Part shown: positions 43,209 through 51,110 of the stretch, piece after piece
Numbering within the stretch: position 1 is the first letter of the stretch
Layout of the letters: each line of letters opens with the position of its first letter
Source of the DNA: Elusimicrobia bacterium GWA2_56_46
GTDB lineage: Bacteria > Elusimicrobiota > Elusimicrobia > Elusimicrobiales > UBA9959
Length of the DNA: 64,000 nucleotides
Direction of reading: 5' to 3'
Assembly: GCA_001799575.1 (NCBI GenBank)
Contig: MGTT01000011.1
Location: 124,001-188,000, forward strand
The notes under the pieces: generated by a model
Told to the model about the DNA's origin: nothing
Database searches by the model: none
The model's input: the letters and a program-made list of their open reading frames with translations, nothing else
Made by a program: the position numbers and the translations under genes

Positions 43209-44383
43209 GAGATAAATTTCGCTTTTCCTTTCCTTTCTATGGAACCGCCTTCTTTGACCATGGTGAAGCCGTCGGCCCCGGCCAGGGCCAGGATATCGGC
43301 CGAACCGTTGTTTGAAACCCCGGCCAGCGAATATTCCGTCTTTGCTCCGACCGAGGAAAGCACCAGGGCGCGGCGCGGCGTTTTGGGCGCGAACCGTCCG
43401 GCGCAGACGCCGGTTTTAAATTCAGGCGCGTAATCCGGCCGGCGGCCCAGTTTGCGTATGGCCGGACGCACATAGGCGAGGTACGCCATGAAATTAGCCA
43501 CCGGGTTGCCGGGTATGCCGAAAACCAGAGTCCGGCCTTTCCTGCCGAAAAACATCGGTTTGCCGGGGCGCACCCGCACCTTGTGGAAAACAGCCTTCAC
43601 GCCCAGACTTTTCAAAACCTCCGGCACCAGGTCGTAATCGCCCATGGAGACGCCGCCGGAGATAAGCAGGATATCGGCCCTGAGCGCCTTAGCCAGGGCG
43701 GATTTCATTTTCCCGGGATCGTCCCGCACGATAACCGGCGCGGCGATTATACCGTCGGCCTTCAGCATGGCTGAAAGCATCGGCCCATTGCTGTTATAAA
43801 TTCTGTTTTTGCCGAGCTTCTCTCCCGGCGGCACGATCTCCCCGCCGGTGTTGACCAGGGAAACTTCCGGCAGCGCGCCGGTCTTAACGTGGCTGCGACC
43901 CGCGGCGGCCAGGGCCGCTATATGGGAGACGGAGATCACGGTTCCGCGCGCCAGGATCTTCCGCCCTTTCCTGATATCCTCGCCGCGGAACGCTATATTT
44001 GCGCCTTTCTTTATACCCTCTTCAAATCTCACCAGGCCGTCCCGCTCACTGGTATATTCCACCATCACCACGGCGTCCGCGCCCGCCGGAACCGGCGCGC
44101 CGGTCATTATCTTAACGCATTCGCCTAAGCGCAATGCGCCCTTAAAAGCGCAGCCCGCCTGTATAAGACCTGCGCGGCGCAGCTCCCGGCTTTTGGCAAG
44201 ATCGGCGGCGCGTACGGCGTAACCGTCCACGGCCGACTTATTGAAAGGCGGCATCTCTACGCCGGAGCGGACGTCCTCCAGCAGCGCCCGCCCCACCGAA
44301 TCTTCCACGCGGGTTTTGACCGGCGGCAGCGGCAGCGAATTTTCAAGCACCAGTTTAATAGCTTTCTCAAAACTTATCATCAT
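43199..44383 (-). CDS. moeA: molybdopterin molybdenumtransferase MoeA
   Basis: 394 residues, all domains present. Key motifs: PPFNKSAVDGYAVRAAD, GGVSMGDYDLVPEVL and RPGKPMFFG. It inserts molybdate or, given the TupABC transporter upstream, tungstate into adenylated molybdopterin. First gene of the moeA-moaA-moaC-MOSC-mog run. A dispersed palindromic repeat lies in its 5' flank. Confidence 0.96.
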   Translation of the reverse strand: MMISFEKAIKLVLENSLPLPPVKTRVEDSVGRALLEDVRSGVEMPPFNKSAVDGYAVRAADLAKSRELRRAGLIQAGCAFKGALRLGECVKIMTGAPVPAGADAVVMVEYTSERDGLVRFEEGIKKGANIAFRGEDIRKGRKILARGTVISVSHIAALAAAGRSHVKTGALPEVSLVNTGGEIVPPGEKLGKNRIYNSNGPMLSAMLKADGIIAAPVIVRDDPGKMKSALAKALRADILLISGGVSMGDYDLVPEVLKSLGVKAVFHKVRVRPGKPMFFGRKGRTLVFGIPGNPVANFMAYLAYVRPAIRKLGRRPDYAPEFKTGVCAGRFAPKTPRRALVLSSVGAKTEYSLAGVSNNGSADILALAGADGFTMVKEGGSIERKGKAKFISWR

Positions 44384-44400
44384 AATTCCTCACTAAAACC

Positions 44401-44500
44401 CGTCATCCCGCTTTTCGCTCGTCATTCCCGCGTGCTTTTAGCGGGAATCCATAAATCTTTATTCAATGGATCCCGGCCAACAGATCGCCGGGATGACAGG
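44401..44500. repeat. double-hairpin dispersed repeat (GTCATTCCCGC...GGGATGAC type)
   Basis: Two stem-loops: CCCGC/GCGGG within 44427-44446, and ATCCCGG (44470-44476) against CCGGGAT (44488-44494). In addition the outer ends GTCAT (44421) and ATGAC pair. This resembles the REP-like repeat with GTCATTCCCGC ends found in many bacterial genomes. It lies between tupC and moeA and may act as a terminator. Confidence 0.65.
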
Positions 44501-44541
44501 TTTATGGAATGCATACTTTCTTCCTTAAGCCTTGTCCCTGT

Positions 44542-45603
44542 CTACCCCCTCTTGATCAGGTGGGCGGCGGTGGCTTTGAACGAGGCATAAACCTCTCCAC
44601 CCGCTTTCAGCTCCAGACCCTCCACCAGTTGCTTGGTAACGGCGGCCTGCAGCGCGAAACCGCAGTCCAGCTCCACCTTGTATTCCAGCCCCCACGGCGC
44701 CGCCGAAACCACCGTTGACTTAAAATTATTGCGCCGTCCGCCGGCGTCCGCGCTAAGGGAAACGGACACTCCCTCCGGCCGCAAGCAGACAAAAACGCTG
44801 TCGCCGGCCTCGCAGTCCGATACCACCATCAGCGTACGACCGCACGCCTCCACCGCGCACAGGTTCTCCTTTTTAGAGACTATCTTTCCCGGCAGTATGG
44901 TCGCCACTCCCACGAAATCGGCCACTTCCGCCGAGACCGGCCGGGAGAAAATCTCCTGCGGCGCTCCCTGCTGTAAAATCTTACCGTTCACTATCACGGC
45001 CAGTCTGTCGCAAAGCGTCAGCGCCCCGCTTTGATCCTGCGTCACCAGCACCACGGCGGCGTTGGAAGCCTTTACCACCTTGCGCAGATCCGCGATTATA
45101 GAATCTTTCACGCGCTCGTCCAGGCTGGCGAACGGCTCGTCCAGCAGTACCAGCCCGGGGCGTATCACGAAAGCCCGCGCCAGAGCCGCGCGGTGGCTTT
45201 CCCCCTGCGAGAGAGTTTTGGCGCTGCGTCCTTTCAGATGCGAAATCTTAAATAGCTCCAGCGCTTCTTCCACGGCCGCCGGATCTTTGCGCCCTCTCAG
45301 TTTCAGCGGCAGGGCCACATTGCGGTAAACCGTGTCGTTAAGCAGGTACGGCTGAGAGAAAACCACGGACATGGCGCGGCGCAGGAACATCTTATTGGCG
45401 GCCGCCAGGGCGTCTTTTCCCATTATCTCAAGCGAGCCGGAAGACGGCCTCCTCAACAGCGCCAGGGTGTTCAGGAGCGTGGTCTTGCCTGCGCCGTTCG
45501 GCCCTATGATCGCGAACACTTCACCCGCGCGGACATTGAGCGAGGCCACCTCCAGGTTAAACCCGGTGTCAAAACCCAGGCGCAGGTTGGAAAGTTTGAT
45601 CAT
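44542..45603 (-). CDS. tupC: tungstate/molybdate ABC transporter ATP-binding protein
   Basis: 353 residues. Walker A GPNGAGKTTLLNTL, signature LSQGESHRAALARA, Walker B LVLLDEPFASLDERV, and a C-terminal TOBE/Mop-like domain (about 240-350) for oxyanion sensing. It powers TupB, encoded upstream with a 4-bp overlap. The TupA family of the binding protein suggests tungstate as substrate; specificity is inferred. Confidence 0.9.
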   Translation of the reverse strand: MIKLSNLRLGFDTGFNLEVASLNVRAGEVFAIIGPNGAGKTTLLNTLALLRRPSSGSLEIMGKDALAAANKMFLRRAMSVVFSQPYLLNDTVYRNVALPLKLRGRKDPAAVEEALELFKISHLKGRSAKTLSQGESHRAALARAFVIRPGLVLLDEPFASLDERVKDSIIADLRKVVKASNAAVVLVTQDQSGALTLCDRLAVIVNGKILQQGAPQEIFSRPVSAEVADFVGVATILPGKIVSKKENLCAVEACGRTLMVVSDCEAGDSVFVCLRPEGVSVSLSADAGGRRNNFKSTVVSAAPWGLEYKVELDCGFALQAAVTKQLVEGLELKAGGEVYASFKATAAHLIKRG

Positions 45604-46301
45604 CGCGGCAGCGCCCTATCCTGCTGTATCAGCGTCAGGGCCAGGTTGACGGCGAAACTTAAAGCCAGCAGGATCAGACCCAGGGCGATGGCGGAATCGA
45701 AATTCCCCATCTGGGTTTCCATCACGGTGGCGGTGGTAAGCACACGGGTCTGGTGGCGGATATTGCCGCCCACTATCATCACCGCGCCCACCTCGGCCAC
45801 AAGGCGGCCGAAGCCGGCGATAACGGCGGCCAGCACGCTAAGGCGTATTTCTTTCAGGCAGACCTTTATGGCCTGCCAGTCGCCGGCGCCGAGCGTAAGC
45901 ATCTGCTGGTAGAATTTAGGATCCACGCTCTGCATGGCGGAGACGGACAGCGCCATGATTATGGGCGTGGCGATAATGATCTGCGCTATAATCATGCCGG
46001 CCGGAGTGTACAGCCAGTTAAGGAAACCAAACGGGCCGCTGCGCGCGAGGAAAAGCATTACCACCAGGCCCGCCACCACCGGGGGCAGCCCCATGCCGGT
46101 ATTTATCAGCGCTATCAGGAACTTTTTGAGCGGGAATTTTTTTACCGCTATCCAGCTGCCGAGCGGCACGCCGACCAGCACGGCGGCCGCCGTGGCCAGC
46201 ACCGAGACCATCAGCGACAGCCTGGCGATGGCGAAGATCTCGGCGTTGCCGGAGAAGATCAAGTGCAGGGCTTTCTGAAAGCCCTCCGCAATGAAACCCA
46301 T
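45600..46301 (-). CDS. tupB: tungstate ABC transporter permease
   Basis: 233 residues with about five to six helices and the EAA-type loop (SVSAMQSVDPKFYQQMLTLGAGDWQAIKVCLKEI) that docks the ATPase. Start MGFIAEGFQKALHLIFSG is family-typical. Between tupA and tupC, overlapping the latter by 4 bp. Confidence 0.92.
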   Translation of the reverse strand: MGFIAEGFQKALHLIFSGNAEIFAIARLSLMVSVLATAAAVLVGVPLGSWIAVKKFPLKKFLIALINTGMGLPPVVAGLVVMLFLARSGPFGFLNWLYTPAGMIIAQIIIATPIIMALSVSAMQSVDPKFYQQMLTLGAGDWQAIKVCLKEIRLSVLAAVIAGFGRLVAEVGAVMIVGGNIRHQTRVLTTATVMETQMGNFDSAIALGLILLALSFAVNLALTLIQQDRALPR

Positions 46302-46335
46302 AGAGAATCCTACGCGCCGGATTTATCCCGCTGAA

Positions 46336-46363
46336 CCGGTTCCCGGCTGCCGGTTACCGATTA
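46336..46363 (+). repeat. heptamer repeat block, family B (4 units of CCGGTTA type)
   Basis: CCGGTTC, CCGGCTG, CCGGTTA and CCGATTA. The last unit provides the tupA stop codon. Confidence 0.8.
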
Positions 46364-47188
46364 CTTTGACTGGTAATCGTAAAAAAACAACTGTTGTCCG
46401 TATTTCTCCCGGCCGTAATTCTCGATAATCTCCCTGGCCGGTTTTGACAGCATAAAATCAAAGAACGCCCTGGCGCCCCCGGCGTTGACCTTGGGGAATT
46501 TGGCCGTGTTTACCAGTATAAGGCTGTAACGGTTTATAAGAGCGTCGTCGCCTTCGCTGACTATCACAAGGCCTATATTATTTTTCATCGAAAGATAAGT
46601 TGAGCGATCCGAGAGCACATAGGCGTCTTTCTCGTTGGCGATGGAGAGGGTGCCGGACATCCCCTGTCCGGCCTCCAGGTATGCTTCTTTGGCGGGTTTG
46701 ACTTTGGCGGCGGCCCAGATCTTCAGCTCTTTCTTGTGGGTGCCGGACTTGTCGGCCCGGGAAACGAACAGCGCTTTCGCGGCCGCTATTTTTTTGAAAG
46801 CGTCGGCGGCTTTTTTCTCGCTTTTGATCCCGGCGGGGTCCGCGTCCGGACCGAGTATCACAAAGTCGTTATGCAGGAAAGTGGTGCGGCCGGTACCGTA
46901 ACCCTCGGCCACGAATTGCTTTTCGTCGTCGGGGCTGTGCACCCACAGGATGTCGGCCTCTCCGGTTTTGCCCAGTTGCATGGCCTGGCCGGATCCCACG
47001 GCTATGGACTGCAGCGTGTATTTTCCGTCTTTCCGGAAAACATCCGTCAGCACGTCCAAAAGACCCGTATCCTGCACGCTGGTAGTGGTGGCCAGGCGCA
47101 CGATCTCGCGCGGAGCGGAATTGTTCCGGCAGCCGAAAATAAAAAAAGCGGCGGCAGCGGCGCCAAGAATAAACTTCGTATGCTTCAT
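46361..47188 (-). CDS. tupA: tungstate-binding lipoprotein
   Basis: 275 residues. Lipobox FIFGC after a short leader, then the TupA signature LATTTSVQDTGLLDVL and HNDFVILGPDADPAG. It binds tungstate in the periplasm for TupBC. The stop codon lies in a heptamer repeat unit. Confidence 0.94.
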   Translation of the reverse strand: MKHTKFILGAAAAAFFIFGCRNNSAPREIVRLATTTSVQDTGLLDVLTDVFRKDGKYTLQSIAVGSGQAMQLGKTGEADILWVHSPDDEKQFVAEGYGTGRTTFLHNDFVILGPDADPAGIKSEKKAADAFKKIAAAKALFVSRADKSGTHKKELKIWAAAKVKPAKEAYLEAGQGMSGTLSIANEKDAYVLSDRSTYLSMKNNIGLVIVSEGDDALINRYSLILVNTAKFPKVNAGGARAFFDFMLSKPAREIIENYGREKYGQQLFFYDYQSK

Positions 47189-47233
47189 AAGGTTAACCTC
47201 CGTTTAATAGTTATCTGCTGCCCCAAAAAGATG

Positions 47234-48136
47234 CTAAACCCGGTCCAGCTGGGTGGCTTTCAGGTTCTTCAGATATTCTATAAGGCTCCTGTGCCGCGCG
47301 AGCCCGGCTTTTCCGGTTTTCTGACAGATGTAAAAGTTGTCCTCCACCAGTTTCAGGCGCGGAAACACGTCCACAAGGGTTCCGGCCCTTAATTCTTTCA
47401 GCACGCAGTACCTGGGCACGAAGCCCGCGCCCAGCCCCTCTATAGCGGCGTTTATTATGCCGCGTATATGGTTTATCTCTGTGATGTTCCTGAATTCCGG
47501 TCTCTCGGCCCGCGCCACGGCGTTACGGAAATTATCCCACCATTGGCCGTCTTTGTCCAGCGACAGCGTATTACAGCGGGAAAGATCCGCCGGAACCTTG
47601 ATGCGGTTTCTCTTCACGTACTCCTGCGACGCTATCACCGCGTACTCCTCGCGGAAAAGCGGTATTTTCTCAAGACCTTCCGCTTTATGATCCCTGCAAT
47701 CGATAATGATATCCACTTCGTCGTTCAAAAGCGGTTTAAGCAGTTCGTGGCGGAACTGGAAGTCTATATGTATACCCGGATTCTTTTTAATAAAGCCTTT
47801 CAGATATTTTACCAGGAGCGTGGTGCCGAACTCCACCGTGGCGCCGAGCTTTATAATGCCGGCGTTCCTGTTCTTGGCGGCGGCCATCAGCTCTTCCGCT
47901 TTCTCCAGTTCATAAAAAACGGTTTCGCAGGTTTTGTAAAGGATCCTGCCGGTTTCGGTGAGAACCGGCTTATTCCCGGTCTTCCTGAAAAGATCGTCCT
48001 TCACGCTTTTGGAAAGTTTCGCCACGGAGTGGCTGACCGCGGACTGCGTAACATACAGTTTTTTGGACGCCTCGGTGTAATTGAGCGTCTGCGCCACGGT
48101 GAAAAATGTTTTAAGCTGGTAAAGGTCAAGCGCCAT
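47234..48136 (-). CDS. LysR-family transcriptional regulator
   Basis: 300 residues from ATG 48136 (MALDLYQLKTFFTVAQTLNYTEASKKLYVTQSAVSHSVAKL); ATGs at 48151 and 48160 would put the start inside the operator-like dyad. N-terminal winged helix-turn-helix and a C-terminal periplasmic-binding-like effector domain (about 90-300). It lies between tupA (same strand) and the divergent pruA, so either could be its target; the dyad favours pruA control. No ribosome site is evident. Confidence 0.9.
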   Translation of the reverse strand: MALDLYQLKTFFTVAQTLNYTEASKKLYVTQSAVSHSVAKLSKSVKDDLFRKTGNKPVLTETGRILYKTCETVFYELEKAEELMAAAKNRNAGIIKLGATVEFGTTLLVKYLKGFIKKNPGIHIDFQFRHELLKPLLNDEVDIIIDCRDHKAEGLEKIPLFREEYAVIASQEYVKRNRIKVPADLSRCNTLSLDKDGQWWDNFRNAVARAERPEFRNITEINHIRGIINAAIEGLGAGFVPRYCVLKELRAGTLVDVFPRLKLVEDNFYICQKTGKAGLARHRSLIEYLKNLKATQLDRV

Positions 48137-48144
48137 ACGTATTT

Positions 48145-48179
48145 TATTCATACCCGGCATGAATACTATGAATTATACT
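48145..48179 (+). promoter_or_regulatory. LysR-type operator and pruA -10 box
   Basis: TATTCAT (48145-48151) and ATGAATA (48159-48165) form a 7-bp inverted repeat with 7-bp spacing, the T-N11-A geometry of LysR sites. TATACT (48174-48179) follows as a -10 box with no good -35, as expected for an activated promoter. Confidence 0.55.
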
Positions 48180-48231
48180 AATTATGCCGCAATTGTTAAC
48201 ATTTACTGAAATAAATTACACGGAGGAGAGA

Positions 48232-49860
48232 ATGAACACCATTTTCCAGGTTCCCAAACCCGTCAACGAGCCCCTGCTGGACTACGCGCCCGGCAGCCCC
48301 GGACGCAAAGAACTCAAATCCAGACTCGCCGAACTGAGGAGCCGGGTGATAGAGATCCCGCTGATTATAGACGGAAAAGAAGTGCGCACCGGCAGGATCA
48401 CCGACATCGTAATTCCGCACGAAAAGAGGAAAGTGATAGGCCGCTTCCACAGGGCCGGCCCCGCGGAAGTGCGGCTGGCCTTAGAAGCCGCCTCCAGAGC
48501 GAAGCAAACCTGGGGCAAAATGCCCTGGCACGCCCGCGTCTCCGTGTTCCTGAAAGCCGGGGAACTGCTGGCCGGGCCCTGGCGCCAGACACTGAACGCG
48601 GCCACTATGCTGGGCCAGTCCAAGAACGCCTATCAGGCCGAAATCGACGCGGCCTGCGAACTGGTGGATTTCTACCGCTTCAACGCTTATTTCGCCGAAC
48701 GGATCTACGCGCAGCAGCCCCTCTCCCCGCTTGGTTCCTGGAACTACATGGACTACAGGCCGCTGGAGGGATTCGTGTTCGCCGTATCGCCGTTCAATTT
48801 CACTTCCATAGCGGGAAACCTGACCGCCGCCCCGGCAATTATGGGCAATACGGTAGTATGGAAACCGGCCTCCGCCGCCGTTTACTCGGGGTATTTCCTT
48901 ATGAAACTGTGGCAGGCGGCCGGCCTGCCCGACGGCGTCATCAATATGCTGCCCGGCTCCGGAGGCGAGGTGGGCAGCCCCATAATAGACAGCCCGGACT
49001 TCATGGGCCTGCACTTCACCGGCTCCACCACAGTATTCAACGGCATGTGGAAAACAATAACCGGCAACCTGGACAAATACCGCGGCTACCCGCGTATCGT
49101 GGGCGAGACCGGCGGCAAGGACTTCATCTTCGCCCACGAATCCTGCGACACCGAAGCGCTTAAAACCGCCATAGTACGCGGCGCCTATGAATACCAGGGC
49201 CAGAAATGCTCGGCGGCCAGCCGCTCTTATATCCCGCGCTCCGTCTGGGAGAAAATAAAAGACGATCTTGTGGCGCAGATAAAAGGCCTGAAAATGGGCC
49301 CGGCCGAGGATTTCACGAACTTCATGAGCGCGGTCATAGATAAGGCGGCTTTCGACAATATAAAGGGCTATATAGACTTTGCCAAGGCCTCACCGGACGC
49401 GAAGATCCTTGCCGGCGGCGGCTGCGATGACTCCGAGGGCTGGTTCATAGAGCCAGCGCTTATCGAAACCTCGGATCCGCGATTCAAGACCATGCGGGAG
49501 GAGATCTTCGGGCCGGTGATGACGGTGTATGTATATGAGGACGGAAAGTTCGAGGAGACGCTGCGCCTGTGCGACGCCGCTTCCCCCTACGCCCTGACGG
49601 GAGCCGTCTTCGCGCAGGATCGCGCGGCGGCGCTGAAGGCGGCGGACGCGCTGGAACACGCGGCCGGCAACTTCTACATCAACGACAAGCCTACCGGAGC
49701 CGTGGTGGGCCAGCAGCCTTTCGGCGGCGCCCGGGCCTCCGGGACCAACGACAAGGCGGGTTCGCTTCTGAATATGATGCGCTGGACCTCGCCGCGCACC
49801 GTGAAAGAAAACTTTGTTCCACCCACGGACTATAAATATCCGTTCATGGCGGAAAAATAA
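48232..49860 (+). CDS. pruA: L-glutamate gamma-semialdehyde (1-pyrroline-5-carboxylate) dehydrogenase
   Basis: 542 residues from ATG 48232, which has GGAGG 7-8 nt upstream (an in-frame ATG at 48184 lacks a site). Aldehyde dehydrogenase fold: GETGGKDFIF with the general-base Glu, and EYQGQKCSAASRSYIP with the nucleophilic Cys. The long PruA-type N-terminus and C-terminal GGARASGTNDKAGS place it in the P5C dehydrogenase branch. It oxidises glutamate semialdehyde to glutamate with NAD+, the last step of proline or arginine breakdown. No proline dehydrogenase is nearby. Confidence 0.94.
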   Translation: MNTIFQVPKPVNEPLLDYAPGSPGRKELKSRLAELRSRVIEIPLIIDGKEVRTGRITDIVIPHEKRKVIGRFHRAGPAEVRLALEAASRAKQTWGKMPWHARVSVFLKAGELLAGPWRQTLNAATMLGQSKNAYQAEIDAACELVDFYRFNAYFAERIYAQQPLSPLGSWNYMDYRPLEGFVFAVSPFNFTSIAGNLTAAPAIMGNTVVWKPASAAVYSGYFLMKLWQAAGLPDGVINMLPGSGGEVGSPIIDSPDFMGLHFTGSTTVFNGMWKTITGNLDKYRGYPRIVGETGGKDFIFAHESCDTEALKTAIVRGAYEYQGQKCSAASRSYIPRSVWEKIKDDLVAQIKGLKMGPAEDFTNFMSAVIDKAAFDNIKGYIDFAKASPDAKILAGGGCDDSEGWFIEPALIETSDPRFKTMREEIFGPVMTVYVYEDGKFEETLRLCDAASPYALTGAVFAQDRAAALKAADALEHAAGNFYINDKPTGAVVGQQPFGGARASGTNDKAGSLLNMMRWTSPRTVKENFVPPTDYKYPFMAEK

Positions 49861-49892
49861 AACACTCGCTCTCCGAAATAACGGGAGAACGC

Positions 49893-50336
49893 TTAGCGTT
49901 TGCCGGTGCTGCCGTAGCCGCCTTCGCCTCTTGTGGTCGCAGCAAGCTCTACTGCTTCCGTAAAGGCCGCATATTCGACTTTGTTGAACACCATCTGGGC
50001 TATTTTTTCGCCTTTTTTGATCTCGTAGGAGTTATCGGGGTCGTGATTAATAACGATGACCCCCACCTCGCCCCGGTAGGGCGCGTCCACGGTGCCGGGC
50101 GTGTTCAGCACCGTTATGCCGTGCTTTAGCGCCAGCCCGGACTTGGGCCTCACCTGCCCCTCATACCCGCGCGGGATAGCCATCTTAAGACCGGTGGGGA
50201 CAAGCACGCGCTCTCCGGGCTTTAAATTAAAATTCCCGCCCGCGTAAAGATCCACGCCGGCGTCTCCCTCGTGCGCGTAAGAAGGCATTTTTGCGTCGTC
50301 GTTAAGTTTTTGAATCGTTACTTCAAGCTTATTCAT
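49893..50336 (-). CDS. dut: dUTP diphosphatase
   Basis: 147 residues with all five trimeric dUTPase motifs: I DAGVDLYA, II PKSGLA, III NTPGTVDAPYRGEVG, IV near KGEKIAQMV, V RGEGGYGSTG. It hydrolyses dUTP to dUMP, supplying dTMP synthesis and keeping uracil out of DNA. Downstream of nrdG on the same strand, separated by a heptamer block. Confidence 0.97.
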   Translation of the reverse strand: MNKLEVTIQKLNDDAKMPSYAHEGDAGVDLYAGGNFNLKPGERVLVPTGLKMAIPRGYEGQVRPKSGLALKHGITVLNTPGTVDAPYRGEVGVIVINHDPDNSYEIKKGEKIAQMVFNKVEYAAFTEAVELAATTRGEGGYGSTGKR

Positions 50337-50352
50337 TAATTTTTATCCTCCA

Positions 50353-50380
50353 CGCTGTCCACTGATCACTGACCACTGCT
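50353..50380 (+). repeat. heptamer repeat block, family C (4 units of CACTGAT type)
   Basis: CGCTGTC, CACTGAT, CACTGAC and CACTGCT between dut and nrdG. Complement-related to the family C block at 28235. Confidence 0.8.
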
Positions 50381-50384
50381 TTAT

Positions 50385-51110
50385 CTATCCGCGTATCTCG
50401 CACTTGGGCAGATAACCCGTAACTTCCTTCTTCATCTCTTCCAGCAGCCGCGGCGGTGTTTCCGGAAAGCTCTCCAGCCGGGGATCCAGAAGACCGTCTT
50501 TCCTGGGCACAAATTTCTGTATGTAATATTTATGCTGGACGCCGCCTGTGACTTCCGCTATCATTTTGGCGGTCTCGGCCATTTCGGACGCGGTGAAGAA
50601 ACTGATCTCTTCTCCGCCCCTCACCACCGGCGCCGCCGTGGTGCGGAATTCATAATCCGGGAACCTGGCCGCTATGCGCATACCGTCGAACATCGCGGCC
50701 TCGGCGCCCGGCCTGCCTGACACTTTAGCCCACAAACTGCGCGGCCCTTTCACGTCCATCGCCGTATAATCCACCAGTTTTTCCGCCAGCAGGCGGCTTA
50801 AAACTTCGGGCGAACCGCCGTTAGTGTCCAGTTTCACCGCCAGATCCGCGGCTTTAAGCCGGGTCAGAAACGGAATCAGGCCGGGCTGAAGCGTGGGCTC
50901 GCCGCCGCAAACGACAACCCCGTTGACCCACCGGCGCGCGCCGGCCAGGTATTCAAGGAACTCGTCCCCGCTTATCAGGGCGGCCTCGTCAAGTATGGGC
51001 TTGGCGTGGCAGGCCGGACACAGGTAATCGCAGCCGGGGACAAAAGCCACGGCCGCTATCTTACCGGGGTAATCTATCAGATTAAAGCCCAGCGCCGCGC
51101 GTATCTTCAT
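50385..51110 (-). CDS. nrdG: anaerobic ribonucleotide reductase activating protein (radical SAM)
   Basis: 241 residues. Radical-SAM CxxxCxxC as CDYLCPACHAKP, preceded by the typical FNLIDYPGKIAAVAFVPGC. It generates the glycyl radical on NrdD using SAM and reduced flavodoxin or ferredoxin. The gene overlaps the nrdD stop by 4 bp, consistent with equal production. Confidence 0.94.
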   Translation of the reverse strand: MKIRAALGFNLIDYPGKIAAVAFVPGCDYLCPACHAKPILDEAALISGDEFLEYLAGARRWVNGVVVCGGEPTLQPGLIPFLTRLKAADLAVKLDTNGGSPEVLSRLLAEKLVDYTAMDVKGPRSLWAKVSGRPGAEAAMFDGMRIAARFPDYEFRTTAAPVVRGGEEISFFTASEMAETAKMIAEVTGGVQHKYYIQKFVPRKDGLLDPRLESFPETPPRLLEEMKKEVTGYLPKCEIRG

